In this document: positions 42,674 through 51,025 of the stretch, in pieces | Layout of the letters: each line of letters opens with the position of its first letter | Numbering within the stretch: position 1 is the first letter of the stretch | Source: Betaproteobacteria bacterium | GTDB taxonomy: Bacteria; Pseudomonadota; Gammaproteobacteria; Burkholderiales; Eutrophovitaceae | Length of the DNA: 57,102 nt | Assembly (NCBI GenBank): GCA_020354125.1 | Contig: CP070643.1 | Location: forward strand, 186,353 to 243,454 | Direction of reading: 5' to 3' | Position numbers and translations under genes: made by a program | Notes under the pieces: generated by a model | What the model was told of the DNA's origin: nothing | Databases searched by the model: none | What the model saw: the letters and a program-made list of their open reading frames with translations, nothing else

Positions 42674-44299
42674 ATGAAATCGACAATGATGCGTGCCCCG
42701 CTGAACCTGTCTCATTTTCTCGAGCGGGCGGGACAGCTATTTGGCAAACAGGAAATCGTTTCTCGAATGCCGGACAAATCCTTGCATCGCTATACCTATG
42801 CCGATTTCTATCAGCGCTCGCGGTTGTTGGCGGAAGCATTGACGCGAGCCGGTCTGCAGCGCGGTGATCGTGTCGCAACACTGATGTGGAATCATTACGC
42901 GCATTACGAGAGCTACTTCGGCGCCATTGCCTCGGGCGGTGTTTTGCATACGCTCAATTTGCGGCTCTCTCCGCAAGACATCGGCTACATCGCTGACCAC
43001 GCCGGCGATCGTTTTCTGATTGTCGACGACATCCTGTTGCCTCTGTTCGAGCAGTTCCGTGACAAGGTCAATATCGAGCGGGTTATTGTCGTGTCGCTCA
43101 CCGGGCAGCCGGTGCCGGACGGGATGGATGATTACGAGCAGTTTCTGAACACGGCGACGGGTGATTTCGAATACCCGGAGATGGATGAGAACGAGCCGTG
43201 CGCAATGTGCTATACCTCCGGTACCACCGGGCGTCCTAAAGGTGTCGTCTATTCGCACCGTTCTCAGGTACTTCATTCACTGGTGCAGGCAATGCCTGAC
43301 GCGATGGGTCTTTCCGGCCATGATGTGCTGTTGCCAGTCGTGCCAATGTTTCACGCCAATGCCTGGGGCGTGCCCTATACCGCCGCCATGCTGGGCGTGA
43401 AAATGGTGTTCCCTGGTCCACACCTGCACCCGGACGACCTGTTGCCGCTGCTGGTGAGCGAGAAGGTGACCCTGTCGTGCGGCGTGCCGACTATCTGGCT
43501 GCCGATGGTGCAGATGATTACCAATAATGCCGGCAAGTGGAAACTGCAGCCCGGCTTGCGTCTGACCGTGGGTGGCTCTGCGGTGCCGGAATCGATGATA
43601 CGGGCCTACGCTGATCAGGGTATCGAGATTCTGCAGGGCTGGGGCATGACCGAGACCTCGCCGCTGGCGAGCATATCGCGTGTATCGGCGTTGCAGTCCG
43701 AACTCGATGAAGACGCGCGTTTTCGCGTCAAGGCGACGCAAGGCTGCACAATGCCATTGGTCACCGTGCGAGCTGTTGGAGACGATGGTGAGGTGGCGAG
43801 GGACGGACACTCGGTTGGCGAAATCCAGGTGCACGGTCCGTTTATCACCGGCAGTTATTACAATGTACCGGTTTCCGAAGCGAACTTCAGTGCCGACGGC
43901 TGGCTGCGTACCGGCGACGTCGCTTCAATCGATGAACTCGGCTACATCAGGATCACCGATCGCAGCAAGGACCTGATCAAGTCCGGTGGCGAGTGGATCA
44001 GCTCGGTTGACCTGGAAAACGCCATCATGGGTCACCCCGCGGTACAGGAAGCTGCGGTCATCGCCGTGGCACACCCGAAGTGGGCAGAGCGGCCGCTTGC
44101 CGTGATCGTTCTCAAACCCGGCGAGCAAGCCAGCGGAGAGGATATCAAACAGCATCTTGCCGGCCAGTTCGTCAAGTGGATGGTACCGGACGCCTATGTT
44201 TTCGTGGATTCGATTCCGCGTACTTCGACCGGCAAGTTTCTCAAGACGGCGCTGCGCGAAAAGTATCGCGACTGGCAATGGGACGACGCAGCCGCGTGA
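42674..44299 (+). CDS. Acyl-CoA synthetase (AMP-forming)
   Basis: 541-residue ANL ligase of the medium/long-chain fatty acid type. Seen: CYTSGTTGRPKGVVYSHRS, HANAWGVPY, GWGMTETSPLAS, TGDVASIDELGYIRITDRSKDLIKSGGEWIS with the adenylate-binding Asp and Arg, and the C-terminal catalytic Lys in PRTSTGKFLKTALRE. This is the AlkK/FadK-like branch. I use ATG 42674, which has GAGG about 7 bases ahead; GTG 42662 opens the frame. It is followed by acyl-CoA dehydrogenase and thiolase genes, giving activation, dehydrogenation and thiolysis in one run. Confidence 0.94.
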   Translation: MKSTMMRAPLNLSHFLERAGQLFGKQEIVSRMPDKSLHRYTYADFYQRSRLLAEALTRAGLQRGDRVATLMWNHYAHYESYFGAIASGGVLHTLNLRLSPQDIGYIADHAGDRFLIVDDILLPLFEQFRDKVNIERVIVVSLTGQPVPDGMDDYEQFLNTATGDFEYPEMDENEPCAMCYTSGTTGRPKGVVYSHRSQVLHSLVQAMPDAMGLSGHDVLLPVVPMFHANAWGVPYTAAMLGVKMVFPGPHLHPDDLLPLLVSEKVTLSCGVPTIWLPMVQMITNNAGKWKLQPGLRLTVGGSAVPESMIRAYADQGIEILQGWGMTETSPLASISRVSALQSELDEDARFRVKATQGCTMPLVTVRAVGDDGEVARDGHSVGEIQVHGPFITGSYYNVPVSEANFSADGWLRTGDVASIDELGYIRITDRSKDLIKSGGEWISSVDLENAIMGHPAVQEAAVIAVAHPKWAERPLAVIVLKPGEQASGEDIKQHLAGQFVKWMVPDAYVFVDSIPRTSTGKFLKTALREKYRDWQWDDAAA

Positions 44300-44401
44300 G
44301 CATTTGTAAGCTGCTGCTGGAGCAAAGTCGGGTACCCGTCTTGCATCGTTATGAAGACTCGAGCTGCGATACGGCATCAGGTTTTTAGGGGTGGATGATG
44401 A

Positions 44402-45538
44402 ATGAATTTTGAATTGAGCGAAGAACACAAACTCATCCAGGACGCAGCGCGCCAATTTGCTCGCGGTGAAATCGCACCGATTGCGGCTGAATGTGATCGG
44501 ACGTCCAGCTTTCCGATGCAGATTATGGACAAGGCGCGCGAAGTGGGGATGGTGAATGTAACCGTACCGGAGAACTTTGGCGGTGCTGGACTCGGCGTAT
44601 TCGAACTGGCTCTCATCACGCAGGAACTTGCCTGGGCCTGTGCCGGAATCAATGGCACGCTCGGCCTCAACAACGTGATCGCCGATGTCTTTCATGTTGC
44701 AGGCTCGGCACAGCAAAAGGAACAAGTATTCAAACGCCTGGGCAAGGGAGAGTTAGCCGCCTATGCGTTGACCGAGCCGGCTGCCGGATCAGATGTATCA
44801 GCGATTGCGACGCGCGCCGTTCGTAACGGTGACCGGTATGTACTGAATGGCAGCAAGGTATGGATATCCAATGCACCGTTGGCAACGTTCTTCGTTGTTT
44901 TTGCGAGAACCGATCCGCAAGGCGGGCATCGCGGCATGAGTGCCTTCCTGGTCGAGCGCGATACACCCGGGCTGAGTGTCGGTGAACCACTGGGCAAAAT
45001 GGGACAGCGCGCGGCGCCGGCGGCCGAAGTTTTTTTTCAGGACGCCGAAGTGCCGGAGACTGCACGCATTGGCGAGGAAGGCGACGGCTTTCTCGTCGCC
45101 ATGAAAGTGTTTGATCGGTCACGTCCGATGGTGGCGGCTGGCGCGCTTGGTGTGGCACAGCGTGCGCTTGATGAAGCAGTCGAATACGCGCGGACCAGGC
45201 GGACCATGGGAAAGGCTATCATCGAGCATCAGGCAATCGGCCACAAACTGGCCGACATGGCGCTGCGTGTCGAGGCGGCGCGCTTGCTGGTTTTACAGGC
45301 CGCCTGGCTGCTGGATAACGGGCATCGCAACACCATGCAGGCGGCCTACGCAAAAACGTATGCCGCTGACGCGGCGATGACGACGACGACGGAGGCGATC
45401 CAGGTCTTTGGCGGTATGGGATACAGCACCGATTATCCGGTGGAAAAACTGTTTCGCGATGCCAAGGTCTTTCAGATATACGAAGGCACCAGCGAAATTC
45501 AGCGCAACATCATCGCGCGGGAGTTGTCGCGATCCTGA
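44402..45538 (+). CDS. Acyl-CoA dehydrogenase (MCAD/SCAD type)
   Basis: 378-residue FAD enzyme. Seen: [29 protein letters not shown] and [20 protein letters not shown] for flavin and substrate binding, [55 protein letters not shown] with catalytic Glu in YEGT, and the end IARELSRS. It uses the standard catalytic position, unlike the dehydrogenase at 17029-18195. The stop codon is the end of the first unit of a 27-base tandem duplication. It follows the acyl-CoA synthetase by 102 bases and precedes thiolase by 77. Confidence 0.95.
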   Translation: MNFELSEEHKLIQDAARQFARGEIAPIAAECDRTSSFPMQIMDKAREVGMVNVTVPENFGGAGLGVFELALITQELAWACAGINGTLGLNNVIADVFHVAGSAQQKEQVFKRLGKGELAAYALTEPAAGSDVSAIATRAVRNGDRYVLNGSKVWISNAPLATFFVVFARTDPQGGHRGMSAFLVERDTPGLSVGEPLGKMGQRAAPAAEVFFQDAEVPETARIGEEGDGFLVAMKVFDRSRPMVAAGALGVAQRALDEAVEYARTRRTMGKAIIEHQAIGHKLADMALRVEAARLLVLQAAWLLDNGHRNTMQAAYAKTYAADAAMTTTTEAIQVFGGMGYSTDYPVEKLFRDAKVFQIYEGTSEIQRNIIARELSRS

Positions 45539-45565
45539 ATCGCGCGGAAGTTATTGCGATCCTGA
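45512..45565 (+). repeat. 27-base tandem duplication spanning a stop codon
   Basis: Copy one (45512-45538) encodes the last eight residues and stop of the acyl-CoA dehydrogenase; copy two (45539-45565) repeats it with three substitutions. Because the unit is a multiple of three, the second copy keeps the same frame and also ends in TGA. It looks like a slippage event that is now decaying. Confidence 0.8.
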
Positions 45566-45615
45566 GCGGCATTACGGTGCGAAGCATGATTACTCTTCGG
45601 TAGGAGAAGCGAGAT

Positions 45616-46788
45616 ATGAAGGAAGCAGTCATTCTGGATGCAGTGCGCTCGCCATTCGGGCGGCGCGGCGGCGTTTTGCGCGAGCAGCGGCCGGACAGCC
45701 TGCTCGCGCATGTTGTTGACGGATTGATTGACCGGGCCGGCATCGCCCCGGAAAAAGTCGAGGACGTCATTGATGGCACGGTCACGCTCGCCGGCGAGCA
45801 GGGCGCCAACCCGGCGCGCCTGGCGGTACTGTTGTCGAAACTGCCGGACGAGGTATCCGGTGTATCGCTCAACCGTATGTGCGGGTCGTCTCAGCAGGCT
45901 GTTCATTTCGCGGCGCAGGCTGTAGCCAGTGGTGACATGGATTACGTCATTGGTTGCGGCGTTGAAAGCATGACGCGCGCTCCAATGTTCCTCGATATTG
46001 GGCTTGGCAAGGAAATATCGGGCTTCGAAGTACTCAATCCCGAGTTGTTTAAACGTCACGAACTGATACATCAGGGGGAGAGTGCCGAGCGGATTTCGGA
46101 AAAGTGGTCTCTGTCTCGTGACGATGTAGATGAATATGCCAAGCGCAGTCATCGACTCGCTGCCCGCGCACAGCAAGACGGAGCAAACCGCGAGATCATT
46201 CCGGTGCAAGGTGTATCGCCGGAAGCGGAAAAGATTACCGTCGATCGTGACGAAGGCGTGCGCGCGCAACTTGACGAAGCCAAGATCGCCTCGCTAAAGC
46301 CGGCGTTTCGTGCCGAGGGAGAAGGCATTGTGACTGCCGCCAATTCGAGCCAGATTTCTGACGGCGCATCAGCTGTGCTGGTGGCGGACCGTGAGGTCGC
46401 CATCGCCGACGGATTCACACCCAAGGCGCGCTTCCGCGCGCGTGTTGCGCTCGGGTCTGATCCGATGTTGCAGCTGACCGGCGTGATCCCTGCGACTCAG
46501 CGCGCTTTGAACAAGGCTGGTTTGTCGATTGGTGATCTCGACTGGATTGAAATCAACGAAGCGTTCGCCTCGGTCGTGTTGTCGTGGGCAAAAGAGTTGA
46601 ATCCGGACATGGACAAAGTCAACCCCTGGGGTGGCGCGATCGCGCATGGCCACCCACTTGGCGCCACCGGCGGTGGGCTGATGTCGAAGATGTTGAGTGG
46701 TCTGGAAGCAACCGACGGCACGCTCGGTTTGCAGGTGATGTGCATCGGCCATGGTCAGGCAACCGCGACGGTAATCGAACGCATTTGA
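45616..46788 (+). CDS. Acetyl-CoA C-acyltransferase (thiolase)
   Basis: 390-residue thiolase that would cleave 3-oxoacyl-CoA with CoA to acetyl-CoA and a shortened acyl-CoA. Seen: nucleophilic Cys in NRMCGSSQQAVHFAAQ (about 87), GVESMTRAPM, NGS-like NSSQISDGASAVLV, EINEAFA, the active-site His in NPWGGAIAHGHPLGATGG, and Cys in MCIGHGQA. AGGAG is 7 bases ahead of the ATG. It is the last gene of the catabolic run; an enoyl-CoA hydratase and 3-hydroxyacyl-CoA dehydrogenase are not found here, unless the SDRs supply the latter. Confidence 0.96.
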   Translation: MKEAVILDAVRSPFGRRGGVLREQRPDSLLAHVVDGLIDRAGIAPEKVEDVIDGTVTLAGEQGANPARLAVLLSKLPDEVSGVSLNRMCGSSQQAVHFAAQAVASGDMDYVIGCGVESMTRAPMFLDIGLGKEISGFEVLNPELFKRHELIHQGESAERISEKWSLSRDDVDEYAKRSHRLAARAQQDGANREIIPVQGVSPEAEKITVDRDEGVRAQLDEAKIASLKPAFRAEGEGIVTAANSSQISDGASAVLVADREVAIADGFTPKARFRARVALGSDPMLQLTGVIPATQRALNKAGLSIGDLDWIEINEAFASVVLSWAKELNPDMDKVNPWGGAIAHGHPLGATGGGLMSKMLSGLEATDGTLGLQVMCIGHGQATATVIERI

Positions 46789-46819
46789 TTCAGAGCGTGA
46801 CTGCCAAACTGACGATCTG

Positions 46820-47082
46820 TAACAGGCTGCTGAAAAACGTCGCGAGCGGCCTTCAGCCGGGTGCGCACCGTTTTGATCGAACCAGTGCGCAGGAACCGGA
46901 GTGTACCGAGGGAGTACATGAGGGCGAGAGCGAGAATGGCGTGGTGGCGCCACGCCCGCTCGCAGCGCCCGGCGGCTCTGATCGCCGGGCCGGGCCACTG
47001 AAAGTGGCTGAGCACCGTACCGATTCAGAACTGGCTGCAAGCCCGGATCAAGGTCGCGCAGTAGGCTTTCAACAGCCTGTTA
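46820..47082. mobile_element. MITE-like element with terminal inverted repeats
   Basis: 263-base non-coding element. Left end TAACAGGCTGCTGAAAAA (46820-46837), right end CTTTCAACAGCCTGTTA (47066-47082); they are inverted copies with one mismatch over the outer 17 bases. The outer TA on both sides could be a TA target duplication. The inside is GC-rich with several short inverted repeats (for example GTGGCGCCAC) and has no ORF. A second, degenerate relative is at 31615-31756. It occupies nearly the whole gap between thiolase and the HExxH gene and ends 22 bases before the latter's ATG. Confidence 0.65.
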
Positions 47083-47104
47083 GAAGCTGAGCTGAAAAGG
47101 TCCA

Positions 47105-47869
47105 ATGGCGAAGAAAATTCGCGTCGCCGTACTGCTTTTTGTTTTGCTCACTGTCGCTGTTGGTACCTGGCAAGCGCGGGTGCGCACCACCTCGTGGAAG
47201 CGCGCGCTCGACGTTGTTGTGTTTCCGGTCAACGCCGACAGTAAAGCGCAAACCGATGCTTACATACGCAGTCTCGATGACGAAAGTTTTGAATCTATCC
47301 GTTCTTTCATGCGCAACGAGGCGCAACACTACGGCATAGCCTTGCTCAATCCAGTGGACGTCTATATTGGGCCACAGGTTGATGCCATGCCGCCGTCACC
47401 GCCGGTGGGCGGCTCCGTGCCTCAGGTGATGTTGTGGAGCCTGCAACTGCGGTTCTGGGCCTGGCGCCACGGCGAGCACCCCATACTCAAGCCCGACGTG
47501 CGCATTTATGCTTTGTTCTATCACCCTTCAACGACGCAGCGCCTCGGCCACTCGGTGGGCCTGCAGAAAGGCCTTATCGGTGTAGCTAAATTGTTTGCTG
47601 TGCCCCATATGACAGCAGAGAACAACATCATCATCACGCATGAGTTGCTGCATACGCTCGGAGCCACCGACAAATACGATTTTTCAAACAACCAGCCCGT
47701 GTATCCTTCCGGGTACGCCGAGCCGGAGAACACGCCGCTTTATCCGCAGCAGTTTGCCGAGATCATGGGCGGGCGGATTCCCGTCTCGCAAGACGCATCG
47801 GTGTCGCCGCAGACGCTGGAAACAGTACTGGTGGGGCCGGAAACCGCCAGGGAAATTGGCTGGCGCTAG
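47105..47869 (+). CDS. Membrane-anchored HExxH putative metalloprotease
   Basis: 254-residue protein not assigned to a named family. Seen: N-terminal signal anchor (about 6-22, VAVLLFVLLTVAVGTW), then a periplasmic domain with VVFPVNADSKAQTDAYI, a Pro-rich bend MPPSPPVGG, and THELLHTLGATDKYD near 180, an HExxHxxGxxD zinc motif in which Asp would be the third ligand, followed by EIMGGRIP. This fits a small metalloprotease-like hydrolase. AAGG is 4 bases ahead of the ATG. The MITE-like element lies directly upstream, so its promoter may be inside the element. Substrate is unknown. Confidence 0.75.
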   Translation: MAKKIRVAVLLFVLLTVAVGTWQARVRTTSWKRALDVVVFPVNADSKAQTDAYIRSLDDESFESIRSFMRNEAQHYGIALLNPVDVYIGPQVDAMPPSPPVGGSVPQVMLWSLQLRFWAWRHGEHPILKPDVRIYALFYHPSTTQRLGHSVGLQKGLIGVAKLFAVPHMTAENNIIITHELLHTLGATDKYDFSNNQPVYPSGYAEPENTPLYPQQFAEIMGGRIPVSQDASVSPQTLETVLVGPETAREIGWR

Positions 47870-48121
47870 GCACCCAATGCGTATCCGGCGGTTACGGCAC
47901 TGGCACGCAGTTGTTGCAAATAACAACTATTCGCAATAAGATCGGTGCTTGGCTGAGCATATAAGCTACAGACTTTGAAGGCTTTTTTGTGGGCGAATAA
48001 GCACAAAGTGGAGGCATGAAACCGAAATCCCAAACACATGTGCCCGAGTGTCGGTCTGTGACCGGTGGCGATTGCCGCGCCGACCAATGGTCCCGACGCG
48101 TGCTCGCATGAGGTGCTGTTG

Positions 48122-48676
48122 ATGAGTGCGCACGACGACTGGGTGCGATTCGTCTCGGTTCCGCTTGCCGCGGTCGCCGTTGCCGGCCAGGTGCAGGCCG
48201 CACAGTACCTGACGGTGGCGCAAGCTCAGAAGCTCATGTTTGGAAAAAGCGCGACCTTTGAACGCCATGACCTGGTACTAGACTCGAAAGCGAAGAGGGT
48301 AATCAGGGAAGCATCCGGTGTGCGGGTCGAAAGAAGAAAGCAACCGTTGTGGGAGGTAAGGGAAGGCGATCGACTTGCTGGTTACTTCATCATCGACGAG
48401 GTGATCGGAAAACATGAGTACATCACCTATGCCGTTGCTCTGGAGGCAGACGGGCGGGTCCGGCAAATCGAAATCCTCGTCTATCGTGAGAGCTACGGAT
48501 ATGAAATTCGCAACCCGGCATGGCGCGCACAATTCATTGGCAAGAAGCATGGCGATCCGGTGACCCTTGATGAGGACATCAAGAACATTTCTGGTGCGAC
48601 GATGTCTTGCCGCCATATCTCGCAAGGCGTGAAACGGCTGTTGGCGACTTATGACCATGTCCTGCGACCGGGTTAG
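48122..48676 (+). CDS. Periplasmic FMN-binding protein
   Basis: 184-residue exported protein of the NqrC/RnfG FMN-binding type. Seen: signal peptide ending near VQAAQYL, a TVAQAQKLMFGKSATF segment, GYFIIDEVIGKHEYITYAVAL, and the flavinylation motif SGATMSCRH near 160, where the Thr would carry FMN by phosphoester bond. The next gene is ApbE, the enzyme that makes this bond, overlapping it by 26 bases. ATG 48122 has GAGG about 8 bases ahead; the frame is open to 48065, but the longer start buries the signal peptide. It likely moves electrons outside the cytosol. Confidence 0.9.
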   Translation: MSAHDDWVRFVSVPLAAVAVAGQVQAAQYLTVAQAQKLMFGKSATFERHDLVLDSKAKRVIREASGVRVERRKQPLWEVREGDRLAGYFIIDEVIGKHEYITYAVALEADGRVRQIEILVYRESYGYEIRNPAWRAQFIGKKHGDPVTLDEDIKNISGATMSCRHISQGVKRLLATYDHVLRPG

Positions 48677-49637
48677 GCGAGCCAGGCCGCTGCTCGGCAC
48701 GCTGGTGGAAATCACGCTGGCGGGGCAAGCGGAGTCTAAATTGCATGAGGCGGCCGATGCCGCATTCGCCGAGATCGCACGTATCCATGAACTGATGAGC
48801 GTGCACTCGAAAGAAAGTGACCTGTACAGAGTGAACAATGCGGCGGTCGGCAGCGCGGTGCCGGTGGACACGCGTACCTGGCAGGTTCTCAATCTGGCAG
48901 CAGAGATCTCCGGTGAGAGCAATGGCGTATTCGACGTTACCGTCGGTGCTGCGATGATGGCGCGCGGGGCTCTTCCGCGCATGGTGAACGGTCTGCCCGA
49001 TAGGCAAGCGACGTATCGCGATATTGAATTGTTGCCGGGAGACTGCGTGCGTCTGCAGCGCGAGCTGGCGATCGATTTGGGCGGTATCGCCAAGGGCTAC
49101 GCGGTGGACCGCGCTGTTTGCATTCTCCGTAAACATGGCGTGCCGGCGGGATGCGTGAATGCCGGCGGCGATTTGCGCGCGTTCGGTGACGAGGTGCAAA
49201 CGGTACACGTGCGCGATCCGCTCGAACCGGCGATTGCACGCGCCGAGGTCAAGTTGCGCAATCGCGCGCTGGCGACCAGTGCCAATTATGCGGGTAGCCG
49301 TGGTTTCGACTCCTCCGGCGTGGTGCTTGACCCGCGTGACAAAAGGGGGGTCGTCGCGGGGCGTTCGGCCTCGGTTCGTGCCGAGGATTGCGCCGTAGCT
49401 GACGCACTTGCGAAATGCGTTCTGCTAACGGGCACGACCAGTGCACTGTTGTTGCGCCGATTTGGTGCGCAAGGCTTTCTCATCGAAGAGGGGTTGCCAA
49501 GCATCATTGGCGCCGAGGAGGATGGCGGCGTGCTCTCGGCGCGAGCATTGGAAACCGTGGCGGGCCGATTTGACGGCGCGTACACGAATCGTCAAAGTGG
49601 CGCCATGATTGGAAATCGACCTGGAGCATGTTCGTGA
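48651..49637 (+). CDS. apbE: FAD:protein FMN transferase
   Basis: 328-residue ApbE that transfers FMN from FAD to Thr/Ser in target proteins. Seen: RARPLLGTLVEITL at the start, FDVTVGA, AIDLGGIAKGYAVDRA, VNAGGDLRAFGD, LATSANYAGSRG, and the Mg2+-binding ADALAKCVLL region. There is no clear lipoprotein signal; the protein begins MTMSCDRVRR, with Cys near the N-terminus but no hydrophobic core, so its cellular location is uncertain. It starts inside the FMN-binding gene (26-base overlap; a second ATG at 48657 gives 20) and overlaps the following membrane-protein gene. Confidence 0.93.
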   Translation: MTMSCDRVRRARPLLGTLVEITLAGQAESKLHEAADAAFAEIARIHELMSVHSKESDLYRVNNAAVGSAVPVDTRTWQVLNLAAEISGESNGVFDVTVGAAMMARGALPRMVNGLPDRQATYRDIELLPGDCVRLQRELAIDLGGIAKGYAVDRAVCILRKHGVPAGCVNAGGDLRAFGDEVQTVHVRDPLEPAIARAEVKLRNRALATSANYAGSRGFDSSGVVLDPRDKRGVVAGRSASVRAEDCAVADALAKCVLLTGTTSALLLRRFGAQGFLIEEGLPSIIGAEEDGGVLSARALETVAGRFDGAYTNRQSGAMIGNRPGACS

Positions 49638-50176
49638 ACCCGCCAGCTATCCGGCTTGGTCGCTGGCAGCAGACCTACCTTTATTCGGCAGGGGCAGTGC
49701 TGGTGCTGTCAGGGATACTGTGGCTGATATTCCATTACTTCGTGCGTACTGACGGGGAGTTTGGGCCGACGTTGCATCCTTTAGAACCGTGGTGGTTGCG
49801 CGTGCACGGTATAGCAGCCGCGGCCTTTCTGATTGGCTTCGGCAGCGTGTTGCCGGGCCATGTACGGCGTGCCTGGGGTGCTGCCCGCAATCGCATCACC
49901 GGAACCACTTTCTTCGCCGTGATGGTGACACTGACGCTGACAGGCTATTTGCTCTACTACGTCGGTTCCGATGCCGTGCGCGAGGTGATCGCGCTCGTGC
50001 ATTGGGCTATCGGTCTGGGATTGCCCTTGCTGACTATCTGGCATGTTTGGCGCGGTCGTGTCTGGCGGCGACTGAAACTGGCTGAGCAACGCGCCGGCGG
50101 TGTCGTTGTTAGCGTGCCGGAGGAACAATTGGCAGACAGCCGGATACGGCGCCGCGCCGGCGGCGCCAGTGGTTAG
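49634..50176 (+). CDS. Cytochrome-like four-helix membrane protein (DUF4405-like)
   Basis: 180-residue inner-membrane protein. Seen: four hydrophobic segments at about 14-34, 51-71, 85-105 and 118-138; His residues in IFHYF, RVHGIA, LPGHVRR, ALVHWAIG and TIWHVW, which suit bis-His b-type heme as in cytochrome b561/DUF4405 proteins. I start at GTG 49634 because GGAG (49623-49626) is 7 bases ahead; the ATG at 49628 is only one base from it. It overlaps the ApbE stop, so the three genes are coupled. It probably passes electrons from the quinone pool to the flavoprotein (inference). Confidence 0.82.
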   Translation: MNPPAIRLGRWQQTYLYSAGAVLVLSGILWLIFHYFVRTDGEFGPTLHPLEPWWLRVHGIAAAAFLIGFGSVLPGHVRRAWGAARNRITGTTFFAVMVTLTLTGYLLYYVGSDAVREVIALVHWAIGLGLPLLTIWHVWRGRVWRRLKLAEQRAGGVVVSVPEEQLADSRIRRRAGGASG

Positions 50177-50227
50177 TGGGCGCCGGACTCGTGGCGCTGA
50201 TGTTGGAGGGCGCCGGACTCGCGGCGC
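50177..50227. repeat. GC-rich direct repeats between convergent genes
   Basis: Two copies of GGGCGCCGGACTCG at 50177-50190 and 50207-50220, each followed by a GGCGC block, spaced 30 bases; each unit is partly self-complementary through GGCGCC. It fills the gap between two convergent genes and could act as a bidirectional terminator or a small extragenic repeat. No T-run is present. Confidence 0.55.
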
Positions 50228-50233
50228 CAGCCA

Positions 50234-50962
50234 CTAGCGCGGAATCAGGATGGTGCCGGTGACACTGACGCTGAGCCGGGTCGTGCCGGCGCCAAAGTCG
50301 GGCGCAACACCCGCAGCGTCGGCGGACATGGCTCGCATCATTGGCCGTGGCGGCACGCCGTTACCGACGCTGGTCACTTTGGCTTCCGCAACCTCGAAGC
50401 GAGTGGCGCCGAAGCTCTTCGCGATTCTGCCCGCTTTTGCCTGGAAAGCCTTGATCGCCTGATCGATCAGCACCGTTTCGACCTGATCACGTAGCGTTGT
50501 CGAAGGAAAAAACTCGACGCTGGCGAGCTGCATAGTATCGGACACCGATGCAATGGCGGTCGACACTTGTTCGATCTTGTCACTTTCAATGATGATTTCA
50601 CTGCGCGCACGCCAACCGATAATTCTGCCCTTGTCACTGGTCGGCCAGGTCCGGTAAGCGCCGGACCGCACGCGTAAGTCGGTCTCTTGTCGCAGCGCGC
50701 GCAGTGCGTCATTTGCTGCCTGCGTGACCTTTGCCGCTGCTGTTGATGGCGTGCTGTCCTGAACCTCGACAAACAGTCTCGCCCGCATTGAGTCGTTTTC
50801 GACGAGCTGCGATGCGTTTGCGTCGAACTGTATCTTTGTATAAGCAGCTTCGTCGGCATCGTTTGCCAGCGCTGCGCATCCAGTGCACAGTGCCAGGCAG
50901 GTGGCAACCAAAAGTCGAGGCAGGTATCTATGAGAGTGGTACACGGCCAAGCGGAACAGCAA
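50234..50962 (-). CDS. SIMPL-domain (DUF541) lipoprotein
   Basis: 242-residue envelope protein. Seen: signal peptide with core LLVATCLALCTGC, giving a lipobox-like CTGC (Cys about 29), followed by two SIMPL/YggE-type repeats: FDANASQLVENDSMRARLFVEV and VTQAANDALRALRQET, and a C-terminal RLSVSVTGTILI. Relatives (YggE) are periplasmic proteins tied to oxidative stress and oligomerise into rings; function remains loosely defined. It stands alone, convergent to the flavin module and divergent from the dehydratase. Confidence 0.88.
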   Translation of the reverse strand: MLFRLAVYHSHRYLPRLLVATCLALCTGCAALANDADEAAYTKIQFDANASQLVENDSMRARLFVEVQDSTPSTAAAKVTQAANDALRALRQETDLRVRSGAYRTWPTSDKGRIIGWRARSEIIIESDKIEQVSTAIASVSDTMQLASVEFFPSTTLRDQVETVLIDQAIKAFQAKAGRIAKSFGATRFEVAEAKVTSVGNGVPPRPMMRAMSADAAGVAPDFGAGTTRLSVSVTGTILIPR

Positions 50963-51025
50963 TTGGAAAAGTTGTGAAGCTCAAGTCTGATCTCTATGAT
51001 ACATGGACCGTTACCCTTTGATCCG

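Noticed and set aside
48016..48111. 31-codon ORF ahead of the FMN-binding protein gene
   Set aside because: GGAGG is only one base from its ATG, too close for normal initiation, and the peptide shows no motif.
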